Positions 33,029 through 43,356 of a DNA stretch of 64,000 nucleotides are shown in pieces; within the stretch, counting starts at the first letter, position 1, and every line of letters begins with the position of its first letter. The notes under the pieces were generated by a model, which worked only from the letters and a program-made list of their open reading frames with translations, was not told the DNA's origin and ran no database searches. Both the position numbers and the translations under genes were made by a program. The stretch is taken from NCBI GenBank assembly GCA_031178005.1, contig JAPSJV010000005.1:3212-67211 (forward strand). Reading direction: 5' to 3'. This stretch comes from Pseudarthrobacter sp. (lineage in GTDB: Bacteria; Actinomycetota; Actinomycetes; Actinomycetales; Micrococcaceae).

Positions 33029-33389
33029 GGCTCCAACCATCCACCGAAGCCCGGCAGCACAACACTCCTCTGCCGGGCTATGTGGATAACCCGGCAGCAC
33101 TTCTGCTCTGCTTTGGACGTGTCCACGCACCCTGTCCTGGAGTCCGCCCAGCTGTGGCCAGGAGGCCACCGAGCGACTTGGAACAATATGGTGCAGAAGT
33201 GTTGAAGCGTGCACGGTGGCCGGGCCGGCTAAACCTCGGCCACGCTACGCCCAGAGGGAACTTTTACCTCTGACCATGCGTGAACTACTGCGGACGGTGT
33301 ATAGCTAGAAGCTGACGCAGCACCACACGCGTGCACAGGAGACGTGCCGTGCAGCACTACCAGGAGGGACGGGGCCAGCCCCCGATCAG
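33029..33389. other. Intergenic region upstream of ftsH
   Basis: Holds no convincing gene. GCCCGGCAG (33049-33057) and CTGCCGGGC (33070-33078) form a 9-bp hairpin in the leader of the leftward DUF559 gene. GGTGCAGAA at 33190-33198 repeats part of the palindrome arm at 32047-32055 in inverse orientation. TATAGC at 33300-33305 is a possible -10 box for ftsH, without a clear -35. CAGGAGGGACGG (33360-33371) lies about 18 bases before the ftsH ATG. Confidence 0.5.
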
Positions 33390-35450
<2,061 letters not shown>

Positions 35451-35459
35451 GCTGTTTCT

Positions 35460-36122
35460 GTGACTTCCTTCGACGACGACGACGCCGACTTCCCCGCTGC
35501 CTCCTGGGCAGACGGGGAAGACCTGCCCCAAACACCCGCCAACGGACTTCCGCTAACAGCGGTGGACAAGCCCCGAATTGAGGCGGCTGTCCGCGAGATC
35601 CTCCTGGCTATTGGCGAGGACCCTGACCGCGGTGGTCTTCTGGACACCCCCAAGCGGGTGGCCAAGGCGTACTCGGAGGTATTCTCCGGACTGCACCGGG
35701 ATCCTGCGGAAGTCCTGGCCACTACCTTTGACCTGGACCACGAGGAACTGGTCCTGGTCAAGGACATTCCGTTCTACTCCACGTGCGAACACCACCTGGT
35801 TCCGTTCCACGGTGTGGCCCACGTAGGCTACATCCCGTCCCATGACGGCAAGGTGACCGGGCTGAGCAAGCTGGCCCGCCTGGTGGATATCTACGCACTC
35901 CGTCCCCAGGTCCAGGAACGGCTGACCACCCAGATTGTTGAAGCCCTGGTCCGTCACCTCAAGCCGCGCGGTGCCATCGTCGTTGTTGAATGCGAGCACA
36001 TGTGCATGTCCATGCGGGGTGTCCGTAAACCCGGCGCGAAGACGGTGACCAGTGCCGTACGCGGGCAGTTGCATGATCCGGCCACGCGTGCCGAAGCAAT
36101 GAGCCTCATACTTGGAAGGTAA
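35460..36122 (+). CDS. folE: GTP cyclohydrolase I
   Basis: A 220-residue enzyme converting GTP to 7,8-dihydroneopterin triphosphate, the first step of folate synthesis. The zinc-site motif [14 protein letters not shown] and the second cysteine motif [11 protein letters not shown] are intact, as is [17 protein letters not shown]. The start is GTG at 35460, ten bases after ftsH. The first 30 residues are an acidic extension ([11 protein letters not shown]). It is followed within 11 bases by folP, then folB and folK, so the window carries most of the pterin branch in one operon. Confidence 0.97.
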   Translation: MTSFDDDDADFPAASWADGEDLPQTPANGLPLTAVDKPRIEAAVREILLAIGEDPDRGGLLDTPKRVAKAYSEVFSGLHRDPAEVLATTFDLDHEELVLVKDIPFYSTCEHHLVPFHGVAHVGYIPSHDGKVTGLSKLARLVDIYALRPQVQERLTTQIVEALVRHLKPRGAIVVVECEHMCMSMRGVRKPGAKTVTSAVRGQLHDPATRAEAMSLILGR

Positions 36123-36132
36123 GTACCAGACC

Positions 36133-37053
36133 ATGGATTCCCTAGCTGCAGCGCCCGGAACCGGCCCCGCCACCAGCCCCATGCCCGTTCTGCGGAAATC
36201 CCGCCGTCCTGCGCAGATGTCCGATCTTCCCACCGACCGCACCCTGGTCATGGGTGTCCTCAACGTCACACCGGATTCATTCAGTGACGGCGGCAAGCAT
36301 CCCACACCGGACTCAGCCATTGCCGCGGGCCTGCGGATGTTTTACGCCGGTGCGGACATCATCGACGTCGGCGGTGAATCCACCCGCCCGGGCGCTGAGG
36401 AAGTCAGCCCGGAGGAGGAACAGCGCCGGGTGCTTCCCGTGGTTCAGGCGCTGGTGAAAGCGGGCGCATTGGTCAGCATCGACACCACCCACGCCAGCAC
36501 CGCGGCCGCGGCCCTTGACGCCGGCGCCACCATCATTAACGACGTTTCCGGCCTGAGCATCGAGCCCGGCATGCTGGAACTCGTGGCCCGTTCCAAGGCG
36601 CCGTACATCCTGACGCACCGCCGCGGTGATGCCCGCTCCATGACGTCCCTGACGGACTACACGGACGTCGTCTCCGAGGTTGTCGCAGAGCTGTCCGGGG
36701 TGCGGGACAAGCTGTATGCCGCCGGTGTGGCACCGGAACAGATCATCATTGATCCGGGTCTGGGCTTCTCCAAAAACGAAGACCACAACTGGCAGCTTCT
36801 CCATGGGCTCGATGACATCAAGGCATTGGGCCATGGTGTCCTCGTAGCGGCCTCGCGCAAGCGGTTCCTGGGCAGCCTGCTCACGGTCTCGGGCAAGACT
36901 GCCGCTCCCGAGGAACGTGACGGGGCGACGGCGGCCATTACGGCCATCAGCGCCTTCAAGGGCGTTTGGGCTGTGCGCGTGCACGACGTCGGACCCAGCC
37001 TGGACGCCGTCAAGGTCGCCGCCCGCATCGCAACACCGCGCCCGAAAGATTGA
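36133..37053 (+). CDS. folP: Dihydropteroate synthase
   Basis: A 306-residue TIM-barrel enzyme joining para-aminobenzoate to dihydropterin pyrophosphate, the sulfonamide target. Signatures are LVMGVLNVTPDSFSDGG, IIDVGGESTRPGAEEV and IIDPGLGFSKNEDHNW, with the late RVHDVG. The ATG at 36133 is preferred; the frame reaches a TTG at 36112 inside folE. An N-terminal extension of about 35 residues precedes the barrel. It is two bases from folB and clearly cotranscribed. Confidence 0.96.
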   Translation: MDSLAAAPGTGPATSPMPVLRKSRRPAQMSDLPTDRTLVMGVLNVTPDSFSDGGKHPTPDSAIAAGLRMFYAGADIIDVGGESTRPGAEEVSPEEEQRRVLPVVQALVKAGALVSIDTTHASTAAAALDAGATIINDVSGLSIEPGMLELVARSKAPYILTHRRGDARSMTSLTDYTDVVSEVVAELSGVRDKLYAAGVAPEQIIIDPGLGFSKNEDHNWQLLHGLDDIKALGHGVLVAASRKRFLGSLLTVSGKTAAPEERDGATAAITAISAFKGVWAVRVHDVGPSLDAVKVAARIATPRPKD

Positions 37054-37055
37054 CC

Positions 37056-37415
37056 ATGGACAAGATCACGCTGTCCGGGGTAACTGCGACGGGATACCAT
37101 GGCGTGTTCGACTTCGAGCGGCGTGAGGGCCAGCCCTTTGTGGTTGACGCCGTGCTGTTCCTGGACTTCAGCAAGGCCGCTGCCTCGGACGATGTCCTGG
37201 ATACCGCCCACTACGGCGAGGTGGCGGAGCGGATCACCAGCTGGATCACCGGCAGGCCGTTCAACCTGATTGAAGCCCTGGCCGTTGGCATGGCGGAGGA
37301 CCTGCTGGCCGGCTTCCCGCTGCAGGCTGTGGAGATCACCGTCCACAAGCCCAAGGCACCCATCGAAGTACCGTTTGGCGACGTGGCCGTCACCGTTCAC
37401 AGGAGCCGTGCGTGA
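37056..37415 (+). CDS. folB: Dihydroneopterin aldolase
   Basis: A 119-residue T-fold enzyme cleaving dihydroneopterin to 6-hydroxymethyl-dihydropterin and glycolaldehyde. GVTATGYHGVFDFERREGQPF contains the substrate-binding glutamate region, and LIEALAVGMAEDLLAG and VHKPKAPI are family features. It starts two bases after the folP stop and its own stop overlaps the folK GTG by four bases. Confidence 0.96.
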   Translation: MDKITLSGVTATGYHGVFDFERREGQPFVVDAVLFLDFSKAAASDDVLDTAHYGEVAERITSWITGRPFNLIEALAVGMAEDLLAGFPLQAVEITVHKPKAPIEVPFGDVAVTVHRSRA

Positions 37416-37948
37416 GCGGATACACCAAGGCGGTCCTGGCGCTGGGCAGCAACCTGGGCGAGCGCAACGACACCCTGTCCGGTGCTGTCGCGGACCTGGT
37501 GGATCCACCTGAGGTCCGGCTCCTCGCCGTGTCCCCGATTGTGCAGACCAAGGCCGTGGGCGGCCCTTCCGGCCAGCCCGACTTCCTGAACATGGTTGTC
37601 ACGGTGGAAACCTCGCTGTCGCCAAAAGAGCTGCTGCAGCACTGCCAGGCCGTGGAGCACAAGCATCACCGCGTCCGGGAAGTGCGCTGGGGTCCGCGTA
37701 CCCTCGACGTCGACATCATCGTCTACGGGAACGTCACCAGCGATGATCCCGAGCTCACTTTGCCGCACCCGCGTGCTGCCACCCGGGCCTTCGTACTGTA
37801 TCCCTGGTCCCTGATTGAACCCGCGGCCACCCTGAACGGTGAGCGCATCAGCGACCTCGCTGCGCGTGCCGGGGACTACCACGACCTCGAACCGTTTGAT
37901 GGCTTCGGCGACTTTGACGGGCTGCCCACCGCAGGGGCGGTTGAATAG
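37412..37948 (+). CDS. folK: 2-amino-4-hydroxy-6-hydroxymethyldihydropteridine pyrophosphokinase
   Basis: A 178-residue kinase transferring pyrophosphate from ATP to 6-hydroxymethyl-dihydropterin. LALGSNLGERNDTLSGAV opens the fold, and the signature W-G-P-R-T-L-D-V-D-I-I is intact, followed by LPHPRAATRAFVL. GTG at 37412 overlaps the folB stop. It completes the four-gene folE-folP-folB-folK set; folC and the pab genes are not in view. Confidence 0.96.
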   Translation: MSGYTKAVLALGSNLGERNDTLSGAVADLVDPPEVRLLAVSPIVQTKAVGGPSGQPDFLNMVVTVETSLSPKELLQHCQAVEHKHHRVREVRWGPRTLDVDIIVYGNVTSDDPELTLPHPRAATRAFVLYPWSLIEPAATLNGERISDLAARAGDYHDLEPFDGFGDFDGLPTAGAVE

Positions 37949-37952
37949 TTTT

Positions 37953-38558
37953 ATGAAGCCCATTGAACCCGTGAGGCTGCTCCTGATAGGGCTGCTTCTG
38001 GCACTGGCGGGATGGTTTGCTACCGTCCTCTCCAGCCGGTTCAGCTGGCCCACACCCGTTCTGCCGGCCACGGCCCTGGCCACCATGGGCGTCATCATTG
38101 TGATTACGCTGGTGCTCGGCCTGCGGGTGCTCCGCTGGCGGAACAGCCTCAGCGACCGGCAAAACAACGGGGCCGACGGCGGCAATCCGGTCAAGCGCGG
38201 AACACCGGGAACTTCCCGTAAACCAAGTACCCAACGCTCAGCCAAGAAGGCCATGCTCAACCCGCTCCTGGCCGCCCGCACCGTGGTGCTGGCCCAGGCG
38301 TGCGCCTACGCGGGCACTGTCCTGCTTGGCTGGCACGCCGGCATTTTCCTGGACCAGCTGCGCGTGTGGAGCCTGGGTGCCGGCGGCGGAATCATGTGGC
38401 TGGCCCTGGCCATGGTTGGTGGCGGCCTGGCAATGATGGCAGTAGGCCTGCTGGTGGAGTGGTTCTGCAGGATCCCGCCGGATGACGCCGAAGGGGACGG
38501 CCCCGGGGTGCCGGGCGAAACTGAGGGAGAAGGCGAATATGCCTACCGAGGCGATTGA
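37953..38558 (+). CDS. DUF3180 membrane protein
   Basis: A 201-residue protein of the actinobacterial DUF3180 family, function unknown. Four hydrophobic helices are visible: VRLLLIGLLLALAGWFATVL, TALATMGVIIVITLVLGLRV, VVLAQACAYAGTVLLGWHAG and GGIMWLALAMVGGGLAMMAVG. A basic loop (about 60-100) separates the pairs. The ATG at 37953 is four bases past the folK stop, and its end overlaps the next gene by 20 bases. The association with folK is common in actinobacteria, but no link to folate is known to me. Confidence 0.85.
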   Translation: MKPIEPVRLLLIGLLLALAGWFATVLSSRFSWPTPVLPATALATMGVIIVITLVLGLRVLRWRNSLSDRQNNGADGGNPVKRGTPGTSRKPSTQRSAKKAMLNPLLAARTVVLAQACAYAGTVLLGWHAGIFLDQLRVWSLGAGGGIMWLALAMVGGGLAMMAVGLLVEWFCRIPPDDAEGDGPGVPGETEGEGEYAYRGD

Positions 38559-39051
38559 TCCAGCGGGGATTGCGTGGCAGCGCGTATCTCCGAACTACCT
38601 TAAACTCCGGCTGATTTCGTGGGCCATCGGATCGGCGATTGCGCTGGCCGTGCTGTCCCTGCCGTTGGTGTTTGTGCAGCTGGGCTGGTGGCGCTGGCCG
38701 CCGCTGTGGGTTGCCGTGGCCCTTCCGGTTATTGTCCTGGTCATCGCCATCTGGGAGCTGCTGCTGATTCCCAGGCAGGTGCGGGCGCTTGGCTACGCCG
38801 AACGGGAGGACGATCTGCTGATCCGCAGCGGAATTATTTTCCAGCGCACCATGGTGGTGCCTTACGGGCGGATGCAGTACGTAGACATTGGAGCCGGGCC
38901 CATCGAGCGGTCGCTGGGCCTGTGCACCCTCAAACTGCACACGGCGGCCGTTGGTACCAACGCCACCATCCCCGGACTCCCGGCTCCGGAAGGGGCCCGG
39001 CTGCGCGAGCAGCTTACCGCCCGGGGTGAAGCCAGGCTGGCAGGCCTGTGA
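38539..39051 (+). CDS. PH-domain membrane protein (YdbS-like)
   Basis: A 170-residue protein with two adjacent helices (about 27-72) followed by one bacterial PH-like domain (bPH2). In it, EREDDLLIRSGIIFQRTMVVPYGRMQYVDI is characteristic, with a hydrophobic-to-polar strand pattern and IERSLGLCTLKLHTAAVG. YdbS/YdbT proteins have been linked to membrane-stress and bacteriocin resistance in Bacillus; function here is unknown. It starts at ATG 38539 within the DUF3180 gene and its stop overlaps the next PH protein's GTG by four bases, so both are probably made together. Confidence 0.85.
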   Translation: MPTEAIDPAGIAWQRVSPNYLKLRLISWAIGSAIALAVLSLPLVFVQLGWWRWPPLWVAVALPVIVLVIAIWELLLIPRQVRALGYAEREDDLLIRSGIIFQRTMVVPYGRMQYVDIGAGPIERSLGLCTLKLHTAAVGTNATIPGLPAPEGARLREQLTARGEARLAGL

Positions 39052-40676
39052 CACAGCCGGACTCTGGTCCCGAACAGCAAAAGACTGACGACGGCGAGTG
39101 GTCGCGGGTACACCCGGCATCACCGTTCGTGCGCGGCTGGCTGGCCCTGGTTGCCATTGTCTTCTTTGTGGGCCGGGACTCTTTCGAACGGTTGATCCAG
39201 GGCGGTTCAGCCTTGGACGACGAACTGATGCGGCGCGGACCCTGGCTCCTGGGCATCGGCGGCGGGCTGCTGCTCCTGGCCGTCGGCGGCTTTGTACTGA
39301 GCTGGTGTTTCACCCGCTATCAGGTTTCTGAAGGGTACGTGCGGGTCAACTCGGGGTTCATCTTCCGTCAGCAACGTCAGGCCCGGTTGGACCGGGTCCA
39401 GGCGATCGACGTGGTGCAACCGTTTATGGCGCGGATTTTTGGCCTCGCCGAGCTCAAATTCGAGGTAGCCGACGGCGGCGAATCCGCTGTCCGGCTGGCC
39501 TTCCTCAAAATGGACCAGGCCCGCCAACTGCGGGCCACCATCCTGGCCCGCGCCGCTGGTGTTCCGCATAACCCCGAACAGCCAACGGTGGTGGCACCCG
39601 AGGCGCCGGAACTTCGGGTACTGTCCGTGCCGCCGTCGCGCCTTATCGGTTCTTTGGTGCTGGGTGAACAGACCATCGCCATCCTGGTGGGTGCCCTGGC
39701 CTCGGTAGTGGCGGCGAACCTGACCGGCAGCTCGGCTTTCTATCTGTATCTGGTGCCGGCCGGGCTGGGCATGGCGGCCTCCTACTGGTCGGCGTTCAAC
39801 AAGGGGTACAACTTCACCGCAGCCATTTCGCCGGACGGCATCCGGCTCCGCTATGGGCTGCTGGATACGCAGGCGCAAACCCTGCCGCCGGGGCGGATCC
39901 AGGCCGTCAAGATCGTGCAGTCGCCGCTGTGGCGGCCGTTTGGCTGGTACAAAGTCCAGGTGAACGTTGCCGGTTACGGTGCCGGAAGCGGTGGGGAGTC
40001 GGCCCGCACCACCATCCTGCCAGTGGGCACTTTTGATGATGCCCTCCGGATCCTTGCCCTGGTCCTGCCGGACGCGGGGACCGACAGGCCCGCGGAGCTC
40101 TTCAGCGCCGGGATGCACGGGCTGGATTCCGACGGCGGATTCGTCACCTCGCCGCGCCGGATCCGGCTGCTGGCACCGCTGGGCTGGCGCCGGAACGGTT
40201 TCGCCCAAACGGACACCGCCCTGCTGCTGCGCTCCGGCCGGTGGTGGCGGGACCTGGTGGTGGTCCCACACCAGCGGACCCAGTCCATGGCCTTGCAGCA
40301 AGGTCCGCTGGCCCGCCGCTTCGATGTCGTCGACCTGGTCCTGCACACCGCGGCAGGGCCGGTCTCTCCGAGGCTTGTCCAGGCGGACCGGGCTGTTGCG
40401 GCGCAGCTGTTTGACGAGCAGGCGGCGCGGGCCCGGACGGCCAGGGGGAAGCAGACCAGCGAGCAATGGCTGGCAGCGGTCGGTGCCGGGCCGGAGCTGG
40501 AGCGGCTGAAGCAGGAGCAGGCGGCTGAGCAGGAACCGCCGTTGCCGGGCCCGCTGGACCCGTCGTTGCACGAACCGCAACACCCGCCGAAGCCGCTGGG
40601 CCGGCAGGATCCGGAGCAGGCTCCGCACCCGCAGAACATGTACAACGATCGACAGGAACACGGCAGCAATGGCTAA
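39048..40676 (+). CDS. Multi-PH-domain membrane protein (YdbT-like)
   Basis: A 542-residue membrane protein with three bPH2-like domains separated by helix pairs. The first domain includes VNSGFIFRQQRQARLDRVQAID, the second GLLDTQAQTLPPGRIQAVKIVQ, the third LLLRSGRWWRDLVVVPHQRTQS. Helices lie at about 22-40, 65-88 and 200-245. The C-terminus is a long proline-rich, charged tail (about 475-542). It forms a pair with the preceding small PH protein, as YdbS/YdbT do. It overlaps the next gene by eight bases. Confidence 0.83.
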   Translation: MTQPDSGPEQQKTDDGEWSRVHPASPFVRGWLALVAIVFFVGRDSFERLIQGGSALDDELMRRGPWLLGIGGGLLLLAVGGFVLSWCFTRYQVSEGYVRVNSGFIFRQQRQARLDRVQAIDVVQPFMARIFGLAELKFEVADGGESAVRLAFLKMDQARQLRATILARAAGVPHNPEQPTVVAPEAPELRVLSVPPSRLIGSLVLGEQTIAILVGALASVVAANLTGSSAFYLYLVPAGLGMAASYWSAFNKGYNFTAAISPDGIRLRYGLLDTQAQTLPPGRIQAVKIVQSPLWRPFGWYKVQVNVAGYGAGSGGESARTTILPVGTFDDALRILALVLPDAGTDRPAELFSAGMHGLDSDGGFVTSPRRIRLLAPLGWRRNGFAQTDTALLLRSGRWWRDLVVVPHQRTQSMALQQGPLARRFDVVDLVLHTAAGPVSPRLVQADRAVAAQLFDEQAARARTARGKQTSEQWLAAVGAGPELERLKQEQAAEQEPPLPGPLDPSLHEPQHPPKPLGRQDPEQAPHPQNMYNDRQEHGSNG

Positions 40677-41628
40677 ACCCGGACGGCTGGGCATCGGAAT
40701 CATTGGCGCAGGAAAGGTTGGCGCCGTGCTTGGCGCTGCCCTGCGGGCGGCCGAACACGCCGTCGTCGGGGTATCCGCGGTGAGCGATGCCAGCCTGGAG
40801 CGCGCAGCGACGCTGCTTCCGGGCGTTCCGGTGATGGCCGTTGAGGACATCGTGGAGCGTTCCGAACTGGTGATACTGGCGGTGCCGGATGACGCCCTGG
40901 AAGGGCTGGTGGAAGGCTTGGCCAAGCTCGGCGCGTGGCAGCCCGGGCAGTTGGTGGCGCACACGTCCGGCCGGTTCGGCGTCGGCGTGCTTCGTCCCGT
41001 GCGCGTCGCTGGCGCCATCCCACTGGCCCTGCATCCCGCCATGACATTCACCGGCATGAGCCTGGACCTGACGCGGCTGCCCGATTGCACTTTCGGGGTC
41101 ACCGCCGATGCCGCCATGCTGCCCATCGCCCAAGCCCTGGTGGTGGAGATGGGTGCCGAGCCGGTCGCCATCGCAGAGGCGGACCGGGTGCTCTACCATG
41201 CGGCGCTGGCCCACGGCTCCAACCACCTGGTCACGCTGGTGGCGCAGGCCTCGGAACTGCTCCGCACCGTGGGGGTGGAGGAACCCGGGCGGATGCTGGG
41301 ACCGCTGCTGCGTGCCACGCTGGAGAACGCCCTCGCATCCGGCGAATCAGCCCTGACGGGTCCCGTGGCCAGGGGCGATGCCGGAACAGTTGCGGCACAC
41401 ACGGAGGCGCTGGCCGAATTCGACGACGGCGGCTCCGGGGACGTGCTGCAGGCCTACCGGGCCATGGCGGAAGCCACAGCCCGCCGTGCAGAGGCGCGCG
41501 GCCTCCTCAAGCCCGCACAGGCCGCAACGGTCCGCGACGCACTGGAAACCAGTGAACCGGAAGCCGGCGGATCCGGTACTAAAAGATCCGGACCACAGGA
41601 TCCGGAATCACCCGAAGGGAAGCCGTAA
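40669..41628 (+). CDS. Rossmann-like and DUF2520 domain protein
   Basis: A 319-residue NAD(P)-binding protein resembling the 6-phosphogluconate-dehydrogenase-like superfamily. The N-terminal Rossmann motif is GIGIIGAGKVGAVLGAALRAA, and the C-terminal DUF2520 helical domain contains LYHAALAHGSNHLVTLVAQA and GPVARGDAGTVAAH. Known family members are not biochemically characterised as far as I know. The stop directly abuts the panC ATG, so coupling with pantothenate synthesis is strong by position. A ketopantoate-reductase-like role is a guess. The C-terminal 40 residues are a Gly/Pro/Ser-rich tail. Confidence 0.85.
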   Translation: MAKPGRLGIGIIGAGKVGAVLGAALRAAEHAVVGVSAVSDASLERAATLLPGVPVMAVEDIVERSELVILAVPDDALEGLVEGLAKLGAWQPGQLVAHTSGRFGVGVLRPVRVAGAIPLALHPAMTFTGMSLDLTRLPDCTFGVTADAAMLPIAQALVVEMGAEPVAIAEADRVLYHAALAHGSNHLVTLVAQASELLRTVGVEEPGRMLGPLLRATLENALASGESALTGPVARGDAGTVAAHTEALAEFDDGGSGDVLQAYRAMAEATARRAEARGLLKPAQAATVRDALETSEPEAGGSGTKRSGPQDPESPEGKP

Positions 41629-42543
41629 ATGGGCATCAAGCTGGTCACCACCGCCGCCGAGCTGCGGGAGGAAAGCTCCAGGCTGTTGGCGGCTGAAGCC
41701 GCTGCGGGAAGCTTCGCACGCGAAGACCGGCCCACCCAGGCGCTGGTGCCGACTATGGGGGCACTCCACGCGGGGCACGCACAATTGGCGCGTACCGCCG
41801 TCGAACATAATGACGTTGTGGTGGCCAGCATTTTTGTGAACCCGCTGCAGTTCGGCGAGGCCGCGGACCTGGACCGCTACCCCCGGACGCTGGATGCGGA
41901 CCTGGCGCTGCTGGAGGCCGAAGGCGTGGACCTGGTGTTCGCGCCGTCCGTTGACGAGGTGTACCCGGACGGGATGCCGCTGGTGCGTGTCACGTCCGGT
42001 CCGCTGGGGGAGAAGTGGGAAGGTGCATCGCGGCCGGGGCATTTTGACGGAGCCCTGACCGTGGTCGCCAAACTGCTCCATTACGGGCTGCCCGGCCAGG
42101 GTGAGGCCGGCTACCGCGCCTACTTCGGGCAGAAGGACGCCCAACAGCTCACCCTGGTGCGCCGGATGGTCGCGGACCTGAATTTTCCGGTGGAGATCGT
42201 CGCGGTTCCCACCGTCCGTGATTCCGACGGCCTGGCCCTGTCCAGCCGCAACCGGTTCCTGTCCGACGCCGAACGGGAGGCCGCGCTGGTGTTGTCGCGT
42301 GCGCTGCGGCTGATCGAGGGCCGCGCCAATGCCCGCCAGCCGCTGGACCTGGATTCCGCCGTCGGGCTCGTGGAATCCCAGCCCCTGGTTGAGCTGGACT
42401 ATTTCGACGTCGTTGATCCGCGCACCCTGGAGCCGCTCGCGGAGAACTGCAAGGACACCCCGTTCCGCGGCGAGGGCCTTGCCTTGATTGCCGCCAAAGT
42501 GGGCCCGGTCCGGCTGATTGATAACGTGCCGCTGAACTCGTAG
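41629..42543 (+). CDS. panC: Pantothenate synthetase
   Basis: A 304-residue enzyme ligating pantoate and beta-alanine through a pantoyl-adenylate to give pantothenate for coenzyme A. The adenylation motif is [10 protein letters not shown], with the HxGH histidines at 47 and 50. [22 protein letters not shown] and the KMSKS-equivalent SSRNRFL follow. The gene begins on the base after the DUF2520 stop. panB and panD are not in view. Confidence 0.96.
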   Translation: MGIKLVTTAAELREESSRLLAAEAAAGSFAREDRPTQALVPTMGALHAGHAQLARTAVEHNDVVVASIFVNPLQFGEAADLDRYPRTLDADLALLEAEGVDLVFAPSVDEVYPDGMPLVRVTSGPLGEKWEGASRPGHFDGALTVVAKLLHYGLPGQGEAGYRAYFGQKDAQQLTLVRRMVADLNFPVEIVAVPTVRDSDGLALSSRNRFLSDAEREAALVLSRALRLIEGRANARQPLDLDSAVGLVESQPLVELDYFDVVDPRTLEPLAENCKDTPFRGEGLALIAAKVGPVRLIDNVPLNS

Positions 42544-42655
42544 CTCGGGTGGGCCGTGCCGCCGGGATAATCAGGTTGCTTATCACTTGGTGCTTTCCTA
42601 GGCTGGATGCTGTCAGGCAACAACTCCCAATCGAATCTCGAACCGAGGAGGAACC

Positions 42656-43219
42656 ATGGCAGAAAACATCTCAGGCAAGAAGGTCGCATTCCTGCTGACG
42701 GACGGCGTGGAGCAGCTGGAACTCACCAGCCCCTGGCAGGCGGTGACCGAAGCGGGCGGCCAGCCCACGCTGATAGCGCCGTCCAGCGGCCGGCTGCAGG
42801 GCTTCAATGGAACGGACAAGGCGGACACCTTCCGGGTGGACCTCACCGTCGCCGAGGCCAACGCTGCCGACTTCGACGCGCTGGTCATCCCTGGCGGTGT
42901 GGTGAATGCGGACCACCTGCGTGTGGACAAGGATGCGCAGCGGTTCACCCGGGACTTCTTCGAACAGCACAAGCCGGTGGCGTCCATCTGCCACGGACCG
43001 TGGCTGCTGATCGACGCCGGGGTGGTCCAGGGCCGGAACGTCACCTCGTACCACACGCTGGCTACGGACCTGAAGAACGCCGGCGCCAACTGGAGCGACC
43101 AGGAAGTGGTGGTGGACCAGGGCCTGGTCACCAGCCGCAATCCCGGCGACCTCCCGGCTTTCTGCAGCGCCCTGCTGGAGGAAATCCGCGAGGGACAGCA
43201 CGCTGGGCAAACCGCCTAG
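42656..43219 (+). CDS. DJ-1/PfpI family protein
   Basis: A 187-residue type 1 glutamine amidotransferase-like protein. The nucleophile elbow is SICHGPWLLIDAG with Cys112, and the preceding acid is in VIPGGVVNADHLR. Members act as chaperone-like deglycases or as peptidases; the activity is not predictable, but stress protection is the usual association. AACCGAGGAGGAACC gives a strong ribosome-binding site. The gap after panC is 112 bases, so it is probably a separate transcription unit. Confidence 0.9.
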   Translation: MAENISGKKVAFLLTDGVEQLELTSPWQAVTEAGGQPTLIAPSSGRLQGFNGTDKADTFRVDLTVAEANAADFDALVIPGGVVNADHLRVDKDAQRFTRDFFEQHKPVASICHGPWLLIDAGVVQGRNVTSYHTLATDLKNAGANWSDQEVVVDQGLVTSRNPGDLPAFCSALLEEIREGQHAGQTA

Positions 43220-43356
43220 CGCCCCGCAAATGCGGAAAATGTTCCCCCAGGGTTAATAAATTTTCCTCGCTGAGGAATTACTCCGCCGGGTAGAGTGTTG
43301 GAGTCTGCAGCGACCACGCGAGCACACTCATCACAAAACTCCCTGGGGGAACACCC

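Noticed and set aside
39207..41171. A 654-codon minus-strand frame opposite the PH-domain and DUF2520 genes
   Set aside because: Arg/Ser/Pro-rich with no domain, and it contradicts three tightly packed sense genes.
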